A DNA stretch of 64,000 bases, from assembly GCF_026283925.1 (NCBI RefSeq), contig NZ_JAPDPF010000006.1, positions 186,001-250,000 on the forward strand, in the 5' to 3' direction. The notes below the pieces were generated by a model. It was given only the letters and a program-made list of their open reading frames with translations. It searched no databases and was not told the origin of the DNA. This stretch comes from Dyella halodurans. Lineage in GTDB: Bacteria > Pseudomonadota > Gammaproteobacteria > Xanthomonadales > Rhodanobacteraceae. The position numbers were made by a program, and so were the translations under genes. Below, one piece after another: positions 1-9,210 of this stretch. Each line of letters begins with the position of its first letter. The stretch's first letter is position 1.

Positions 1-979
1 GCCCGGCGATCAGGCCCGGCAAGCCGAACGCGGCCTCCATGATCAACATGGCGACCAACAGCTCCCATGCACGCGCGCGTATCTGGCCGCCGACGATGCG
101 CGCGTTGAGGAAGTACTCGAGCTTGTGGATCAGCACCAGGAAACCGAGTGCGGCGATGCCCACGCCGAGGGACAGCGACAGGCCGGCAATGGTGATGGCG
201 GTGTTCGAAATCAGGTTGCCGATCACCGGCAGCAAGCCAACGATGAAGGTGACGATGACGAGGGTCTTGGCCAGCGGCACATGGATGTCCAGCAGCGGCA
301 GCACGCCGAGCAGGAAGATCGCGGTGAAGACGGTATTGAGCAACGAGATCTTGATCTGCGCGAACACGATGTTGTGAAACGCTTCGGCCAGACGCTGGCA
401 GCGCAGGCCCAGGGTCGCCGCCAAGGGACCGACCTGATGCGCCGGACGCGCCCGGCTCAGCGCCACCACGGCGCCCAGCACCATGCCGATCAGGATGTGC
501 ACGAACACCCGCGCGGCCTGCTTGCCGATGGTTTGCAGGCTCACCGAATGCTTGCGCGTCAGCTCCATCGCCATCACGCGTAGATCGTCCACGCTGTCGG
601 GCAGCCAGCCCACCACGGAGGCGGGCAGTTGCTGGCGCGCCTTTTCCACCAGCGGCATCAGCTGCTGCTGCCACAGCACTTCGGGATTGCCGATTTCATT
701 GCGCAGGAAACTCACCGCGCTCAGGATCAACAGCACCAGCAAGCCCACCACGATGGTGCCCAGCAAGGCGACCACCAGCACGCGCGCACGGTCGCTGGGT
801 ACACGCTTGCCCAGCAGCGGCGCCGTCGATTGCACCAACTCGTAGACAAGCAGTCCCGCAAACAACGCAGGCAGCAGGTGCAGCCCCAGCACCAGCAGCA
901 AGGCCATGCCGGCCAACACATAACTGGACACCCGCACCGCAAGTGATGGCGAACGTTGGACGGTCGGGACTGGTTCCAT
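1..979 (-). CDS. AI-2E family transporter (PerM-like permease), partial
   Basis: The reverse strand reads open from an ATG at 979 to the window edge, 326 codons without a stop; the C-terminus lies outside. The translation (start MEPVPTVQRS) is rich in membrane segments: a hydrophobic pair near residues 15-50, another near 65-90, a hydrophilic stretch, then several more helices after about residue 150. This order, and the conserved-looking QIKISLLNT and GLLPVIGNLIS segments, fit the AI-2E transporter/PerM family of 8-TM permeases, usually 340-380 aa. The substrate cannot be told from sequence; family members export autoinducer-2, Na+ or other solutes. It is divergent from the phosphatase gene at 1161. 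Confidence 0.75.
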   Translation of the reverse strand, partial: MEPVPTVQRSPSLAVRVSSYVLAGMALLLVLGLHLLPALFAGLLVYELVQSTAPLLGKRVPSDRARVLVVALLGTIVVGLLVLLILSAVSFLRNEIGNPEVLWQQQLMPLVEKARQQLPASVVGWLPDSVDDLRVMAMELTRKHSVSLQTIGKQAARVFVHILIGMVLGAVVALSRARPAHQVGPLAATLGLRCQRLAEAFHNIVFAQIKISLLNTVFTAIFLLGVLPLLDIHVPLAKTLVIVTFIVGLLPVIGNLISNTAITIAGLSLSLGVGIAALGFLVLIHKLEYFLNARIVGGQIRARAWELLVAMLIMEAAFGLPGLIAG

Positions 980-1022
980 GCAGTTTCAAACGCGCGGCGA
1001 GGGTCCGCCGAGTCTGTCAGCA

Positions 1023-1048
1023 GCACGGGGTAGCCGCCAGCCCCGTGC
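1023..1048. other. Inverted repeat in divergent intergenic region
   Basis: GCACGGGG (1023-1030) and CCCCGTGC (1041-1048) form a perfect 8-bp inverted repeat around a 10-nt spacer. It sits between the divergent starts at 979 and 1161. It could be an operator or a hairpin; there is no T-tract. Confidence 0.35.
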
Positions 1049-1160
1049 GACTCGGTGTGACTTTCCGCCACCTTCCACGGGGTGATGTGCCCTGAGGCAG
1101 ACACCGCCCTGTCGTAAACTTGTTCGATCCTGCTCGCTCAAGTCTCCACGGGAATCCTGC

Positions 1161-2048
1161 ATGTCTGTTCGTCTGCCGACGGCCCTGGCCGCCCTGGCCC
1201 TGCTCGCCGCTTGTTCTGCCGCCCCCACCAAGGCACCGTCCCACCCCATCACAGCCCCCGCTGCCGCGCCCACCACGCCCGCCGACGACAATCTCAATGC
1301 CGTCGCCTGGAGCCAGACCGCGATCGAGCACGACCTGATCTACCTGCAGACCTATCGCGATGCCGAAGCACGGCTGCTGCCCGCGCTGAACGACAAGCAA
1401 TGGGACGCCCTGCCCAAGGACGACCGCGTCGCCCCAGCCAAGGGCCTCACGCCCGCCGTGGTCCTGGATATCGACGAGACCGTGTTGGACAACTCGCCCT
1501 ACCAGGCGCGCCTGATCAAGAGCGGTGGCGAATTCAACGAGGCCGACTGGGCCGCCTGGTGCAAGGAAGAGCGCGCCCGCGCCCTGCCTGGCGTGGTCGA
1601 GTTCACGCAGTTCGCGGCCAGCCACGGCATTGCGGTGATCTACATTTCCAACCGTGCCAAGGATCTGGACCAGGCCACCTTGTCCAACCTGCGCAAGGCC
1701 GGCTTGCCCGTCTCCGGCCCTGAGGCCTTCCTCGGCCTGGGCACCTTTGTGGAGGACTGCGAGCAAGTTGGCAGCGAGAAAAGCTGCCGGCGCCAGCTGG
1801 TCAGCCGCAAATATCGCGTCTTGATGCAATTTGGCGACCAGATCGCCGATTTTGTTACCGTATTGGCCAATAATGCCGACGGCCGCCAGAAGGCCATGAC
1901 GCCATATATGGGCTGGATCGGCACGCGCTGGTTCGTGCTGCCCAATCCGACCTATGGCGCGTGGGAGCCGGCTTTGTTTAATAATGACTGGAGCGCGCCA
2001 CGCGACGAGCGACGCCGCCAGAAAATTCAGTCACTGCGCTTCGATTAA
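1161..2048 (+). CDS. Lipoprotein e(P4)/class B-like HAD acid phosphatase (5'-nucleotidase)
   Basis: A 295-aa protein. It starts with a lipoprotein signal peptide ending in LLAAC (Cys18), so it should be anchored to the outer membrane. The HAD nucleophile motif DIDETVLDNS sits near residue 108; ISNR (motif II) and a C-terminal Asp-rich motif follow. This layout is that of the e(P4)/HppA acid phosphatase family, which dephosphorylates nucleotides such as NMN or AMP in the periplasm. The length agrees with the family (about 270-300 aa). The gene stands alone: its upstream neighbour is divergent and a terminator lies about 145 bp downstream. Confidence 0.88.
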   Translation: MSVRLPTALAALALLAACSAAPTKAPSHPITAPAAAPTTPADDNLNAVAWSQTAIEHDLIYLQTYRDAEARLLPALNDKQWDALPKDDRVAPAKGLTPAVVLDIDETVLDNSPYQARLIKSGGEFNEADWAAWCKEERARALPGVVEFTQFAASHGIAVIYISNRAKDLDQATLSNLRKAGLPVSGPEAFLGLGTFVEDCEQVGSEKSCRRQLVSRKYRVLMQFGDQIADFVTVLANNADGRQKAMTPYMGWIGTRWFVLPNPTYGAWEPALFNNDWSAPRDERRRQKIQSLRFD

Positions 2049-2230
2049 TAAATAACAATAACAGTAAGTTACGCAGTGACACTTAAAGTATTGCTTTAAC
2101 TTTCACGGGGAAGTAAGATCTTCCCCGCTGACACCTGCTGACCTTGAAAACTCCGCAGGCAAGGCCATTTCCCTTCCGGCTCTGCCGGATTACCCCGTGA
2201 GGCCCAACGCCCGCGGGGTTTTCTTTTTTT
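2049..2230 (+). ncRNA. Candidate structured RNA (sRNA or structured 3' UTR)
   Basis: The stretch after the phosphatase stop opens AT-rich and then forms successive helices on one strand. These are CGGGGAAG/CTTCCCCG (2106-2113 with 2120-2127, loop TAAGAT), CCTGC/GCAGG (2134-2138 with 2155-2159), a short CCGGC-TCT-GCCGG hairpin (about 2177-2189), and a terminator hairpin with a T-tract at 2193-2230. No credible ORF covers it. Either an independent sRNA or a structured 3' UTR fits; no known Rfam family was recognised by eye. Confidence 0.4.
2193..2230 (+). terminator. Rho-independent terminator
   Basis: CCCCGTG pairs with CGCGGGG (one G-T pair), with an inner GGC/GCC pair around a CCAAC loop. 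TTTTCTTTTTTT follows directly. This is the strongest intrinsic terminator in the window and ends the phosphatase or RNA transcript. Confidence 0.85.
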
Positions 2231-2342
2231 GGCGCCCGTCACCACACCGCCAGCTGGCTCTTGTTCACGCGGAGCTGACACCCTTACGCTCGGCCGACCG
2301 CCCCGTACGCTGGTCCACCGGGCGCTACCATCGCGAGACTCC

Positions 2343-3359
2343 ATGCGTCGTTCATCCGTTTACTTCGCCGCCGCCCTCGGCGCCCTGCTCCTGCTCGCCT
2401 CGGCGGCTGCCCTGTTCATGACCTCGCACAAGCCTGCCCCGGTGGTCGTGACCGCGGGCGGCGAAACGCCCGAGGCTTCCGTGCAGCAGTCGCTGGCGCT
2501 GATCAAGGCTGGGGACTTCGCCGACTTCTGGAAACATTCGCTGCCGCCAGCCGACTTCGCCACGCTGCGTGCGGACTGGGTGCGTCCACGGCCCGACGCA
2601 CAACCGATCAGCGCCGAGGACCGCGCCGACTTCATCAAGAACGTGCAGCAGCTGACGGCTCCGGATGCGGAGATCAAGCTCTACGCGCTGGCCCGGCCCA
2701 AGCTGAGCCAGCTGGAGGCGCAGTATCACGACCAGCTGCCGGTGATGATCGGCATCGGCCAGGCCATCGTCGCCACTGGCGTGGCCCAGAGCAAGGAACT
2801 GACCAGCCTGCAGAAGCAGCAGGCCACCGAAGTCATCAACGTGCTGGCGCCGTGGGCGCAGCAGGTTCCGTGGTTTGACCAGGGCAAGGCCAAGCAGGCG
2901 ATTGCCGTGGTGGTGAGTACGGCGCGCCAGCTCGACCTGAAGACGCCCGAGGCACTGCGGGCGATGGATTTCGACACGGCGATGCAGAAGTACAGCATCG
3001 GCTTTCTCGGCATCAAACAGCTGCTGAGCATCTATGGCCTGTCGATCGACGACACGCTGGATTCGGTCCGGGTCACCACACTGGAAAACCGCAACGGCCA
3101 TGCGCGCGTGCGCATCGACTACACCCTGCTCGGCAAGCCGCTATCCACCGAATCGAGCCTGATCGAGCAGGAGGGTCGCTGGTACAGCGAAGACATGCTG
3201 CAAAATGTTCGCGATGCGCACGACCGGCTGGTGGCGCCGCCTGCGCCGGCCAGCACGGCGGCAGCTCCGGCAGCGCCAGCCACCCCGGCCAGCGCGCCGA
3301 CCCCCATGCAGACTTCGGCCAAGCCGCCGGCCAGCAACGCGGCAAACAGCAAGCACTAA
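2343..3359 (+). CDS. Membrane-anchored hypothetical protein with Ala/Pro-rich tail
   Basis: A 338-aa protein from the ATG at 2343; the reading frame is open further upstream, but the region before 2343 looks like a promoter (TACCAT at 2326-2331). Residues 8-27 are one hydrophobic segment (signal anchor or uncleaved signal). A soluble domain of about 270 residues follows, then a low-complexity Ala/Pro/Thr tail from about residue 295. No family is recognised. Sitting just upstream of plsB, separated by 43 bp, it may be an envelope protein; any function is unknown. Confidence 0.7.
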   Translation: MRRSSVYFAAALGALLLLASAAALFMTSHKPAPVVVTAGGETPEASVQQSLALIKAGDFADFWKHSLPPADFATLRADWVRPRPDAQPISAEDRADFIKNVQQLTAPDAEIKLYALARPKLSQLEAQYHDQLPVMIGIGQAIVATGVAQSKELTSLQKQQATEVINVLAPWAQQVPWFDQGKAKQAIAVVVSTARQLDLKTPEALRAMDFDTAMQKYSIGFLGIKQLLSIYGLSIDDTLDSVRVTTLENRNGHARVRIDYTLLGKPLSTESSLIEQEGRWYSEDMLQNVRDAHDRLVAPPAPASTAAAPAAPATPASAPTPMQTSAKPPASNAANSKH

Positions 3360-3390
3360 GCGATCGAGGCGGTTTCGCCAACGCACCAGT

Positions 3391-3396
3391 TACAAT
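3391..3396 (+). promoter_or_regulatory. -10-like hexamer directly before plsB (possible leaderless promoter)
   Basis: TACAAT lies 6 nt before the ATG at 3403, where a transcription start is expected. No good -35 is visible. If used, the plsB mRNA would begin at or next to its start codon. Confidence 0.4.
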
Positions 3397-3402
3397 CGGG
3401 GG

Positions 3403-6075
3403 ATGCAGAATATGTCGACCACGGACACTCCCGCCCGTAGCCGCGCGCCCTGGTGGTTCAACCTGGCCGGGCAACTACTCGAACCCTGGGTGCGCATCCG
3501 CCGCGATCCCGCCGAACCGGCTGCCTTGCTGCAGGCCGGCGCGCCCGTTTGCTATGTGATCGAGCGCGATGGCTTTTCCGACGGCCTGATCCTCGAGCGC
3601 GCCTGCCGCGAGGCCGGCTTGCCCAGCCCGATGCAGCCGCTTTCCGGCACCCGTCGCAAGCGCTCGGTCTTCGCCCTGGCACGCCGCGATGGCTGGCTGT
3701 TCGGCCGCAACCGCAAGCGTTCGCCGAACGAGCCGCTGGGCCAACTGGTGCGCTCGCTGGAAGTCGAGCCGGACCGCGATATCCAGATCGTTCCCGTCTC
3801 CATCTATGTCGGCCGCGCCCCCACCCGCGAATCGGGCTGGTTCAGCGTGCTGTTCTCGGAGAACTGGGTGGTGGTGGGCCGCTTCCGCCGCCTGCTCGCC
3901 GTCCTGCTCAACGGCCGCGACACGGTGGTGCACTTCTCCACCCCGGTGTCGCTGCGCAGCGTGATGAACGAAGCCGGCGACATTCGCCCGGAGCGTTTCG
4001 CGCGCAAGATCGCCCGCGTATTGCGCACGCACTTCCGCCGCATCCGCGCGGCGGTGATTGGTCCCGACCTGTCGCACCGGCGCACCGTGGTCGATGCGGT
4101 GCTCAATGCCGAACCCGTCCGCGAAGCTATTGCCGCCACCGCCGCCAAGGAACACATCAGTCCGGCCAAGGCCTGGCGCAAGGCGCACGACATGGTGATG
4201 GAGATCTCCGCCGACTACTCCCACCCGGTGGTGCGCTCGGCGTCGTTCCTGCTCTCCAATTTCTGGAACAAGCTGTACGACGGCATCGCCATGCACCACT
4301 TCGAGAAGGCGCGCGCCGCGGCGCCGGGCCATGAAGTGGTGTACGTGCCCTGCCACCGCAGCCACACCGACTACCTGCTGATGTCCTATCAGCTGCATGT
4401 CTCCGGCGTGGTGGTGCCGCATATTGCGGCCGGCGTGAACCTCAACCTGCCGGTGATCGGCCCGATCCTGCGTCGTGGCGGCGCGTTCTTCCTGCGCCGC
4501 AGCTTCAAGGGCAATGCGCTGTACTCGGTGGTGTTCAACGAATACGTGGCGCAGCTGATCGACCGCGGCGTGCCGATGGAGTACTTCATCGAGGGTGGTC
4601 GCTCGCGCACCGGACGCCTGCTCGCGCCGCGCGCCGGCATGCTGGCGATGACCGTGCGCGCGTTCCTGCGCGCACCGCGCCGCCCAGTGCTGTTCCAGCC
4701 CGTGTACATCGGCTACGAGAAGCTGATGGAAGGCAAGAGCTACATCGGCGAACTCTCCGGCAAGCCGAAGGAGAAGGAATCGCTGCTCGGCCTGCTGCGC
4801 GGCCTCAAAGTGCTGCGCCAGCGTTATGGCCACGTGGCGCTGAACTTCGGCGAGCCGATCGAGCTGAATCCCCTGCTCGATGCGGCCAGCGCGAACTGGC
4901 GCGTCGCCACCGCCAATCCGGATCACAAGCCCGAGTGGCTGGGCCGCGTGGTGGACGAACTCGCCGACCGCATCCAGATCAATATCAACCGCGCTGCCGA
5001 CGTCAACCCGATCAACCTGCTGGCGCTGGCGATCCTGGCCACGCCCAAGCACGCGATGGCGGAAAACGACCTGCTGGCGCAGCTGGAATTGATGAAGTCG
5101 CTGCTGGAAGAACTGCCGTATTCGGATCGCGTCACGCTGACGTCGATGGACCCGCCGGGCATCATCGCCTATGGCGAGCAGATGGGCTGGATCCGTCGCG
5201 TGCGCCATCCGCTCGGCGACGTGCTGATGACGGAGGGCGAGCAGGCGGTGCTGCTCAGCTACTTCCGCAACAACGTGCTGCACCTCACCGCCACGGCGGC
5301 CTGGGTGGCGTGCTGTTTCCTCAACAACCGCCGTATGTCGCGCGGCTCGGTGCTGCGCCTGGGTCGCATCATTTACCCGTTCATCCAGGGCGAGCTGTTC
5401 CTGCCATGGGATGCCGACGGCTTCTGCACCCAGCTGCAGGCGACCATCGACTTCTTCGTGCGCCGCGGCCTGCTCGAGGCCACCGGCGACGGCCGCGTAC
5501 TGGAGCGCGGCCCGGGCCAGGACGACGCGGCCTACCAGCTCAAGATCATTGCGCGCAGCCTGATCCAGGCGTTCGAGCGTTATTACATCACCATCGCCGC
5601 CCTGGTGAAGAACGGCCCGCACACCCTCACCGCCGCCGAGCTGGAAAACGCCTGCGCACTCACCGCCCAGCGCCTCAGCCTGCTCAATGAGTTGTCGGCG
5701 CCGGAGTTCTTCGACAAGGCGCTGTTCCGCGGCTTCATCCACAAGCTGCGCGAGAGTCGCATCGTGTGGACCGACGAGGCCGGCAAGCTCGACTACGACC
5801 GCGGCATGGAAGACATGGTGCGCGATGCACGCGTGATCCTTGCCCGCGAAGTGCGCCACTCCATCCTCAAGATCACCCCCGGCGGCGATGGCGACAAGGA
5901 AACGCATGCGCCGGCCGAAGTCGCGAAGCAGGACGACGCCCGGCCGGTGCCGGCGGACGCCTCCAGCGAGGCACTGCACGAACGCCACGTGGTGTCGGAA
6001 CAGCATGCCCATGCGCATGACGAGGTCACGCCGGTGGCGGCGGAAGCCGACAGCGACGCCCCGCCCAAGGACTGA
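3403..6075 (+). CDS. plsB: Glycerol-3-phosphate 1-O-acyltransferase
   Basis: An 890-aa protein. PlsB acylates sn-glycerol-3-phosphate at position 1 with acyl-ACP or acyl-CoA at the inner membrane, the first step of phospholipid synthesis. The acyltransferase block I, HRSHTD (H318-D323), fits HX4D; the block with EGGRSRTG follows about 75 residues later, and PVYIGYE after that. The length matches the long gammaproteobacterial PlsB (about 800-890 aa). The C-terminal 50 residues are Ala/Asp/His-rich and probably disordered. ATG 3403 was chosen because the upstream in-frame extension overlaps the preceding gene. A second acyltransferase gene lies at 53118. Confidence 0.95.
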   Translation: MQNMSTTDTPARSRAPWWFNLAGQLLEPWVRIRRDPAEPAALLQAGAPVCYVIERDGFSDGLILERACREAGLPSPMQPLSGTRRKRSVFALARRDGWLFGRNRKRSPNEPLGQLVRSLEVEPDRDIQIVPVSIYVGRAPTRESGWFSVLFSENWVVVGRFRRLLAVLLNGRDTVVHFSTPVSLRSVMNEAGDIRPERFARKIARVLRTHFRRIRAAVIGPDLSHRRTVVDAVLNAEPVREAIAATAAKEHISPAKAWRKAHDMVMEISADYSHPVVRSASFLLSNFWNKLYDGIAMHHFEKARAAAPGHEVVYVPCHRSHTDYLLMSYQLHVSGVVVPHIAAGVNLNLPVIGPILRRGGAFFLRRSFKGNALYSVVFNEYVAQLIDRGVPMEYFIEGGRSRTGRLLAPRAGMLAMTVRAFLRAPRRPVLFQPVYIGYEKLMEGKSYIGELSGKPKEKESLLGLLRGLKVLRQRYGHVALNFGEPIELNPLLDAASANWRVATANPDHKPEWLGRVVDELADRIQININRAADVNPINLLALAILATPKHAMAENDLLAQLELMKSLLEELPYSDRVTLTSMDPPGIIAYGEQMGWIRRVRHPLGDVLMTEGEQAVLLSYFRNNVLHLTATAAWVACCFLNNRRMSRGSVLRLGRIIYPFIQGELFLPWDADGFCTQLQATIDFFVRRGLLEATGDGRVLERGPGQDDAAYQLKIIARSLIQAFERYYITIAALVKNGPHTLTAAELENACALTAQRLSLLNELSAPEFFDKALFRGFIHKLRESRIVWTDEAGKLDYDRGMEDMVRDARVILAREVRHSILKITPGGDGDKETHAPAEVAKQDDARPVPADASSEALHERHVVSEQHAHAHDEVTPVAAEADSDAPPKD

Positions 6076-6094
6076 CGCCAGCGCCACAGGAAGC

Positions 6095-6126
6095 CGCGGA
6101 GGGGTGACAGAAGTCACGCCTCCGCG
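6095..6126. other. Imperfect inverted repeat after plsB
   Basis: CGCGGAGG-g-GTGAC (6095-6108) pairs with GTCAC-g-CCTCCGCG (6113-6126) around AGAA: 13 paired bases with one G/G mismatch. There is no T-tract. It lies between the plsB stop and the amidohydrolase start and may be a Rho-type hairpin or a regulator site; the core GTGACAG resembles the palindrome at 63791. Confidence 0.4.
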
Positions 6127-6175
6127 TGGGTCATGCAGCGCTTAGGATGATCGCTTCATCCCGGGGAGCTTCACC

Positions 6176-7531
6176 ATGACCGCACGCGTCGCCATCGCCA
6201 TTGCCGCCGCCCTTTCGTTGCCCACCGCCATCGCGGCCGACGCCATCCATACCAACCACGACGTCACCGTGCTGCACTGCGCGCGCATGGTCGATCCGGT
6301 GGCCGGCAAGCTGCTCGGCGAGACCACGCTGGTGATCGACAGTGGCCGCGTGAAGGAGATCCGTGCCGGCGCCGTCGACGACAAGCCCTATCGCGATGCA
6401 GCGGCAGCCGCGGGCGGCAACTTCGCCCTGGTCAACCTGGCCGACGCCACCTGCATGCCCGGCCTGATCGACGCGCACACGCACCTGACCTCCGAGACCA
6501 GCCCCACCGCCTATACCGACCAGTTCCGCTGGAACACCGCCGATTTCGCCATCCGCTCCACCGTCTACGCCCGCCGCACCCTGCTGGCCGGCTTCACCGC
6601 CGTGCGCAATGTCGGTGACGGCGACAACGAATCCATCGCCCTGCGCAACGCGATCAATGCCGGTATCGTGCCGGGGCCGCGCATCTTTACCGCGGGCAAG
6701 CCGATTGGCACCACCGGCGGCCACGCCGACCCCACCGATGGCTATCGCATGACCCTGGCCGGCAACCCGGACGCCAAGGACGGCATCATCAACAGCCCCG
6801 AGGACGCCTATAAGGCAGTGCGCCAGCACTACAAGGACGGCGTCGACCTGCTCAAGATCATGCCCTCGGGCGGCGTGCTCGACGAAAGCAGCAGCGCCGA
6901 CAACGCGCAGATGACCATCGACGAGATCAAGGCGGTGGTCAGCGCCGCGCACGACTACGGCTTCACCGTCGCCGCGCATGCGCATGGCGCCGAGGCGATC
7001 CGTCGCGCCGTGCTGGGCGGCGTCGACTCGATCGAACACGGCACCTTCATGAACGACGAGGACATGAAGCTGATGAAGGAGCACGGCACCTGGTACGTGC
7101 CCACCATCATCGCCGGCAAGTACGTGCAGGAAATGGCCGCCAAGCCTGGCTACTACCCGCCGCAGGTGGCGGCCAAGGCGATGCAGGTCGGCCCGATCAT
7201 CCAGGCCACCGCGGGCAAGGCCTACAAGGCCGGCGTGAAGATCGCCTTCGGCACCGACGCCGCCGTCTACCCGCACGGCCAGAACGCCAAGGAATTCCAG
7301 TACATGGTGCAGGCCGGCATCCCCGCCATGTATGCCCTGCAGGCCGCCACCACCCACGCCGCCGAACTACTGCACAAGCAGGACGAACTGGGCCAGATCG
7401 CGGTGGGCCGCCGCGCCGACGTGATCGCCGTGCCGGGCAATCCGCTGGATGACATCACCCTGATGCAGAAGGTCAGCTTCGTGATGAAGGATGGCGTGGT
7501 TTACAAGCAGGAAGGCAAGGAAGTGCTGTAA
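6176..7531 (+). CDS. Secreted amidohydrolase family protein (imidazolonepropionase/Xaa-Pro dipeptidase-like)
   Basis: A 451-aa protein with a Sec signal peptide of about 20 residues ending AIAA. The metal-dependent amidohydrolase fold is clear: the GLIDAHTHL motif (H101, H103), LLKIMPSGG with the bridging Lys, AAHAHG, SIEHG and FGTDA. These supply the binuclear metal ligands. Family members with signal peptides cleave small amides or Xaa-Pro/Xaa-Arg dipeptides in the periplasm; the exact substrate is not readable. ATG 6176 follows a GGGGAG ribosome site. The gene appears monocistronic, with a repeat element directly downstream. Confidence 0.85.
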   Translation: MTARVAIAIAAALSLPTAIAADAIHTNHDVTVLHCARMVDPVAGKLLGETTLVIDSGRVKEIRAGAVDDKPYRDAAAAAGGNFALVNLADATCMPGLIDAHTHLTSETSPTAYTDQFRWNTADFAIRSTVYARRTLLAGFTAVRNVGDGDNESIALRNAINAGIVPGPRIFTAGKPIGTTGGHADPTDGYRMTLAGNPDAKDGIINSPEDAYKAVRQHYKDGVDLLKIMPSGGVLDESSSADNAQMTIDEIKAVVSAAHDYGFTVAAHAHGAEAIRRAVLGGVDSIEHGTFMNDEDMKLMKEHGTWYVPTIIAGKYVQEMAAKPGYYPPQVAAKAMQVGPIIQATAGKAYKAGVKIAFGTDAAVYPHGQNAKEFQYMVQAGIPAMYALQAATTHAAELLHKQDELGQIAVGRRADVIAVPGNPLDDITLMQKVSFVMKDGVVYKQEGKEVL

Positions 7532-7542
7532 CGCCGTCTTGC

Positions 7543-7677
7543 TCCCTCTCCCCTCCGGGGAGAGGGCTGGGGTGAGGGGCCAATCTAGCGAAAGGGCCGC
7601 ATCAGAGCCGGCTCTTTTAGGCGCCACCGCGAGCACCCACCCCTCATCCCAACCTTCTCCCCGGAGGGGAGAAGGAG
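7543..7677. repeat. Composite REP-like repeat, family B copy 1
   Basis: It begins with CCCTCTCCCC (7544-7553) facing GGGGAGAGGG (7557-7566), and ends with CTCCCC/GGGGAG pairs near 7657-7675. Between lies a core containing CAATCTAGCGA, GCCGG and TCTTTT, and GCGAGCACCC. The same core in the same order recurs at 49417-49574. It lies between the amidohydrolase and ubiE. Confidence 0.8.
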
Positions 7678-7695
7678 CTCGAGGCGCCGATCCGC

Positions 7696-7701
7696 TACCA
7701 T
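7696..7701 (+). promoter_or_regulatory. -10-like hexamer directly before ubiE
   Basis: TACCAT ends 6 nt before the ubiE ATG at 7708. No Shine-Dalgarno is present at the usual distance, so a leaderless transcript is plausible. Confidence 0.35.
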
Positions 7702-7707
7702 GTACGC

Positions 7708-8463
7708 ATGAGCGATCAGCAGCCCAACACCACCCATTTCGGATTCCGCGACGTGCCTGTCGCCGACAAGCAGAAGCTGGTCGGCCAGGTATTCACCTCG
7801 GTCGCGCGCAGCTATGACCTGATGAACGACCTGATGTCGTTTGGCGTCCACCGCCTGTGGAAGCGCCATTTCGTCAGCGTCAGCGGCGTGCGCCGCGGTG
7901 ACCGCGTGCTCGACCTCGCTGGCGGCACCGGCGACATCGCCGCCCTGCTGCGTCCGGTGGTGGGCACGGAAGGCGAGATCGTGGTGGGTGACATCAACGC
8001 CGCCATGCTCGGCGTCGGCCGCGACCGCCTGACCGACCGCGGCATGGTGTCGGGCCTGCGCTGGGCCCAGCTCAATGCCGAGGCGCTGCCGTTCCCCGAC
8101 AACAGCTTCGACGCCGTGACCATGGCCTTCGGCCTGCGCAATGTCACCGACAAGGACAAGGCGCTGGCCGATATCTGCCGCGTGCTCAAGCCCGGTGGCC
8201 GTGCCCTGGTGCTGGAATTCTCGCGCGTGCAGAGCGAAGTCTTCAGCAAGCTCTACGACTTCCACTCGTTCAAGGTGCTGCCCAAGCTCGGCCAGCTGTT
8301 CGCCGGCGACGCCGACAGCTACCAGTACCTCGCCGAGTCGATCCGCAAGCATCCGGACCAGGAAACGCTGAAGAGCATGATGGAGCGCGCCGGCTTCGGC
8401 CGCGTCGACGTGCGCAACCTCACCAACGGCATCGTGGCAATCCACCGCGGCTACAAGTTCTAG
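7708..8463 (+). CDS. ubiE: Ubiquinone/menaquinone biosynthesis C-methyltransferase
   Basis: A 251-aa class I SAM methyltransferase. UbiE methylates the ring carbon of demethoxybenzoquinol (and demethylmenaquinone) in quinone synthesis. The family signature [14 protein letters not shown] is near residues 30-43, SAM motif I DLAGGTGD near 69-76, and NVTDKDKAL follows in the second signature. The length matches E. coli UbiE (251 aa). In E. coli ubiE precedes ubiJ and ubiB; here those two lie about 42 kb away, so the cluster is split. A strong terminator follows. Confidence 0.96.
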   Translation: MSDQQPNTTHFGFRDVPVADKQKLVGQVFTSVARSYDLMNDLMSFGVHRLWKRHFVSVSGVRRGDRVLDLAGGTGDIAALLRPVVGTEGEIVVGDINAAMLGVGRDRLTDRGMVSGLRWAQLNAEALPFPDNSFDAVTMAFGLRNVTDKDKALADICRVLKPGGRALVLEFSRVQSEVFSKLYDFHSFKVLPKLGQLFAGDADSYQYLAESIRKHPDQETLKSMMERAGFGRVDVRNLTNGIVAIHRGYKF

Positions 8464-8518
8464 TCGCACGGCGTGATGGGGCGTCTCGCCGCACCGCCCG
8501 CCACAACGTCATAAGAAA

Positions 8519-8550
8519 GGCGACCATCCTTGCGATGGTCGCCTTTTTCT
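8519..8550. terminator. Intrinsic terminator between ubiE and a convergent lipoprotein gene
   Basis: GGCGACCATC (8519-8528) and GATGGTCGCC (8534-8543) form a perfect 10-bp stem with a CTTGC loop, followed by TTTTTCTTC and preceded by A residues. It therefore can work in both directions for the two convergent genes. Confidence 0.9.
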
Positions 8551-9210
8551 TCACACCTTCAACACCTGCGATGCAAGCACCTTGGTGCAATCGTTCGCCG
8601 CTTTTTCGAGCAACTGCTTAAGCAGCGCGGCATGATTGCTCAACAGCTCGTCCTTGGTTGGCGGGTTGTCATCACTCGAAGGCTGCGCCTTGCACATCGT
8701 TTCCGCCACCACGGTCCCGTGAGCTTCATCGATGAGGCGCAATCTCGCCGCATAGAACACGCGGTAGTGACTCCAATTGGTCGGGAAATAGGCGAAATTC
8801 CAGTTCAACGTTTTTACGTCCAGCAGATAGTCCGCATGCGGGAAATTGGTTATCAGGTCCGGGATCTTGTCCGACTTGGTCGGCGTCCCATGGCTCTCGA
8901 CGTTATGCATGTGGTGCGAATCGACCAACATCGCAGCCAGATCGTTGTTGATCTTGATCGCCGGATCCGCAATTTGGTTCTGGCTGACGATATCGTTGCC
9001 AGCCTGGATCATGGCCATCGCTCCGAATAGGCCGAATGACGCTTTGCCCGCCGTCATCGCACTAAAATCGGGCGTAACGTAGGCGGTAGACGTCAATGTC
9101 TTCGATTCCAAGCCCTTTGCGGCACTATCGGTGACCGGCTTATTGTCGACGGTGACGCAGCCGGATAGGAGCATGGCCACGGCGGCCACACTTGCAGCTC
9201 GATTAAACAT
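8551..9210 (-). CDS. Hypothetical lipoprotein
   Basis: A 219-aa protein with a lipoprotein signal: hydrophobic AAVAMLLSGC, with Cys18 as the lipidation site. The mature part has no repeats or membrane segments and carries one DSHHMHNVESHG stretch rich in His. Family not recognised. It is transcribed towards ubiE with a shared terminator. Its 219-bp upstream region, shared with a divergent membrane protein, shows no clear operator. Confidence 0.75.
   Translation of the reverse strand: MFNRAASVAAVAMLLSGCVTVDNKPVTDSAAKGLESKTLTSTAYVTPDFSAMTAGKASFGLFGAMAMIQAGNDIVSQNQIADPAIKINNDLAAMLVDSHHMHNVESHGTPTKSDKIPDLITNFPHADYLLDVKTLNWNFAYFPTNWSHYRVFYAARLRLIDEAHGTVVAETMCKAQPSSDDNPPTKDELLSNHAALLKQLLEKAANDCTKVLASQVLKV

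Noticed and set aside
3475-6117. An 880-codon open frame on the minus strand opposite plsB
   Set aside because: Antisense shadow of plsB caused by high third-position GC; no domain, no ribosome site.
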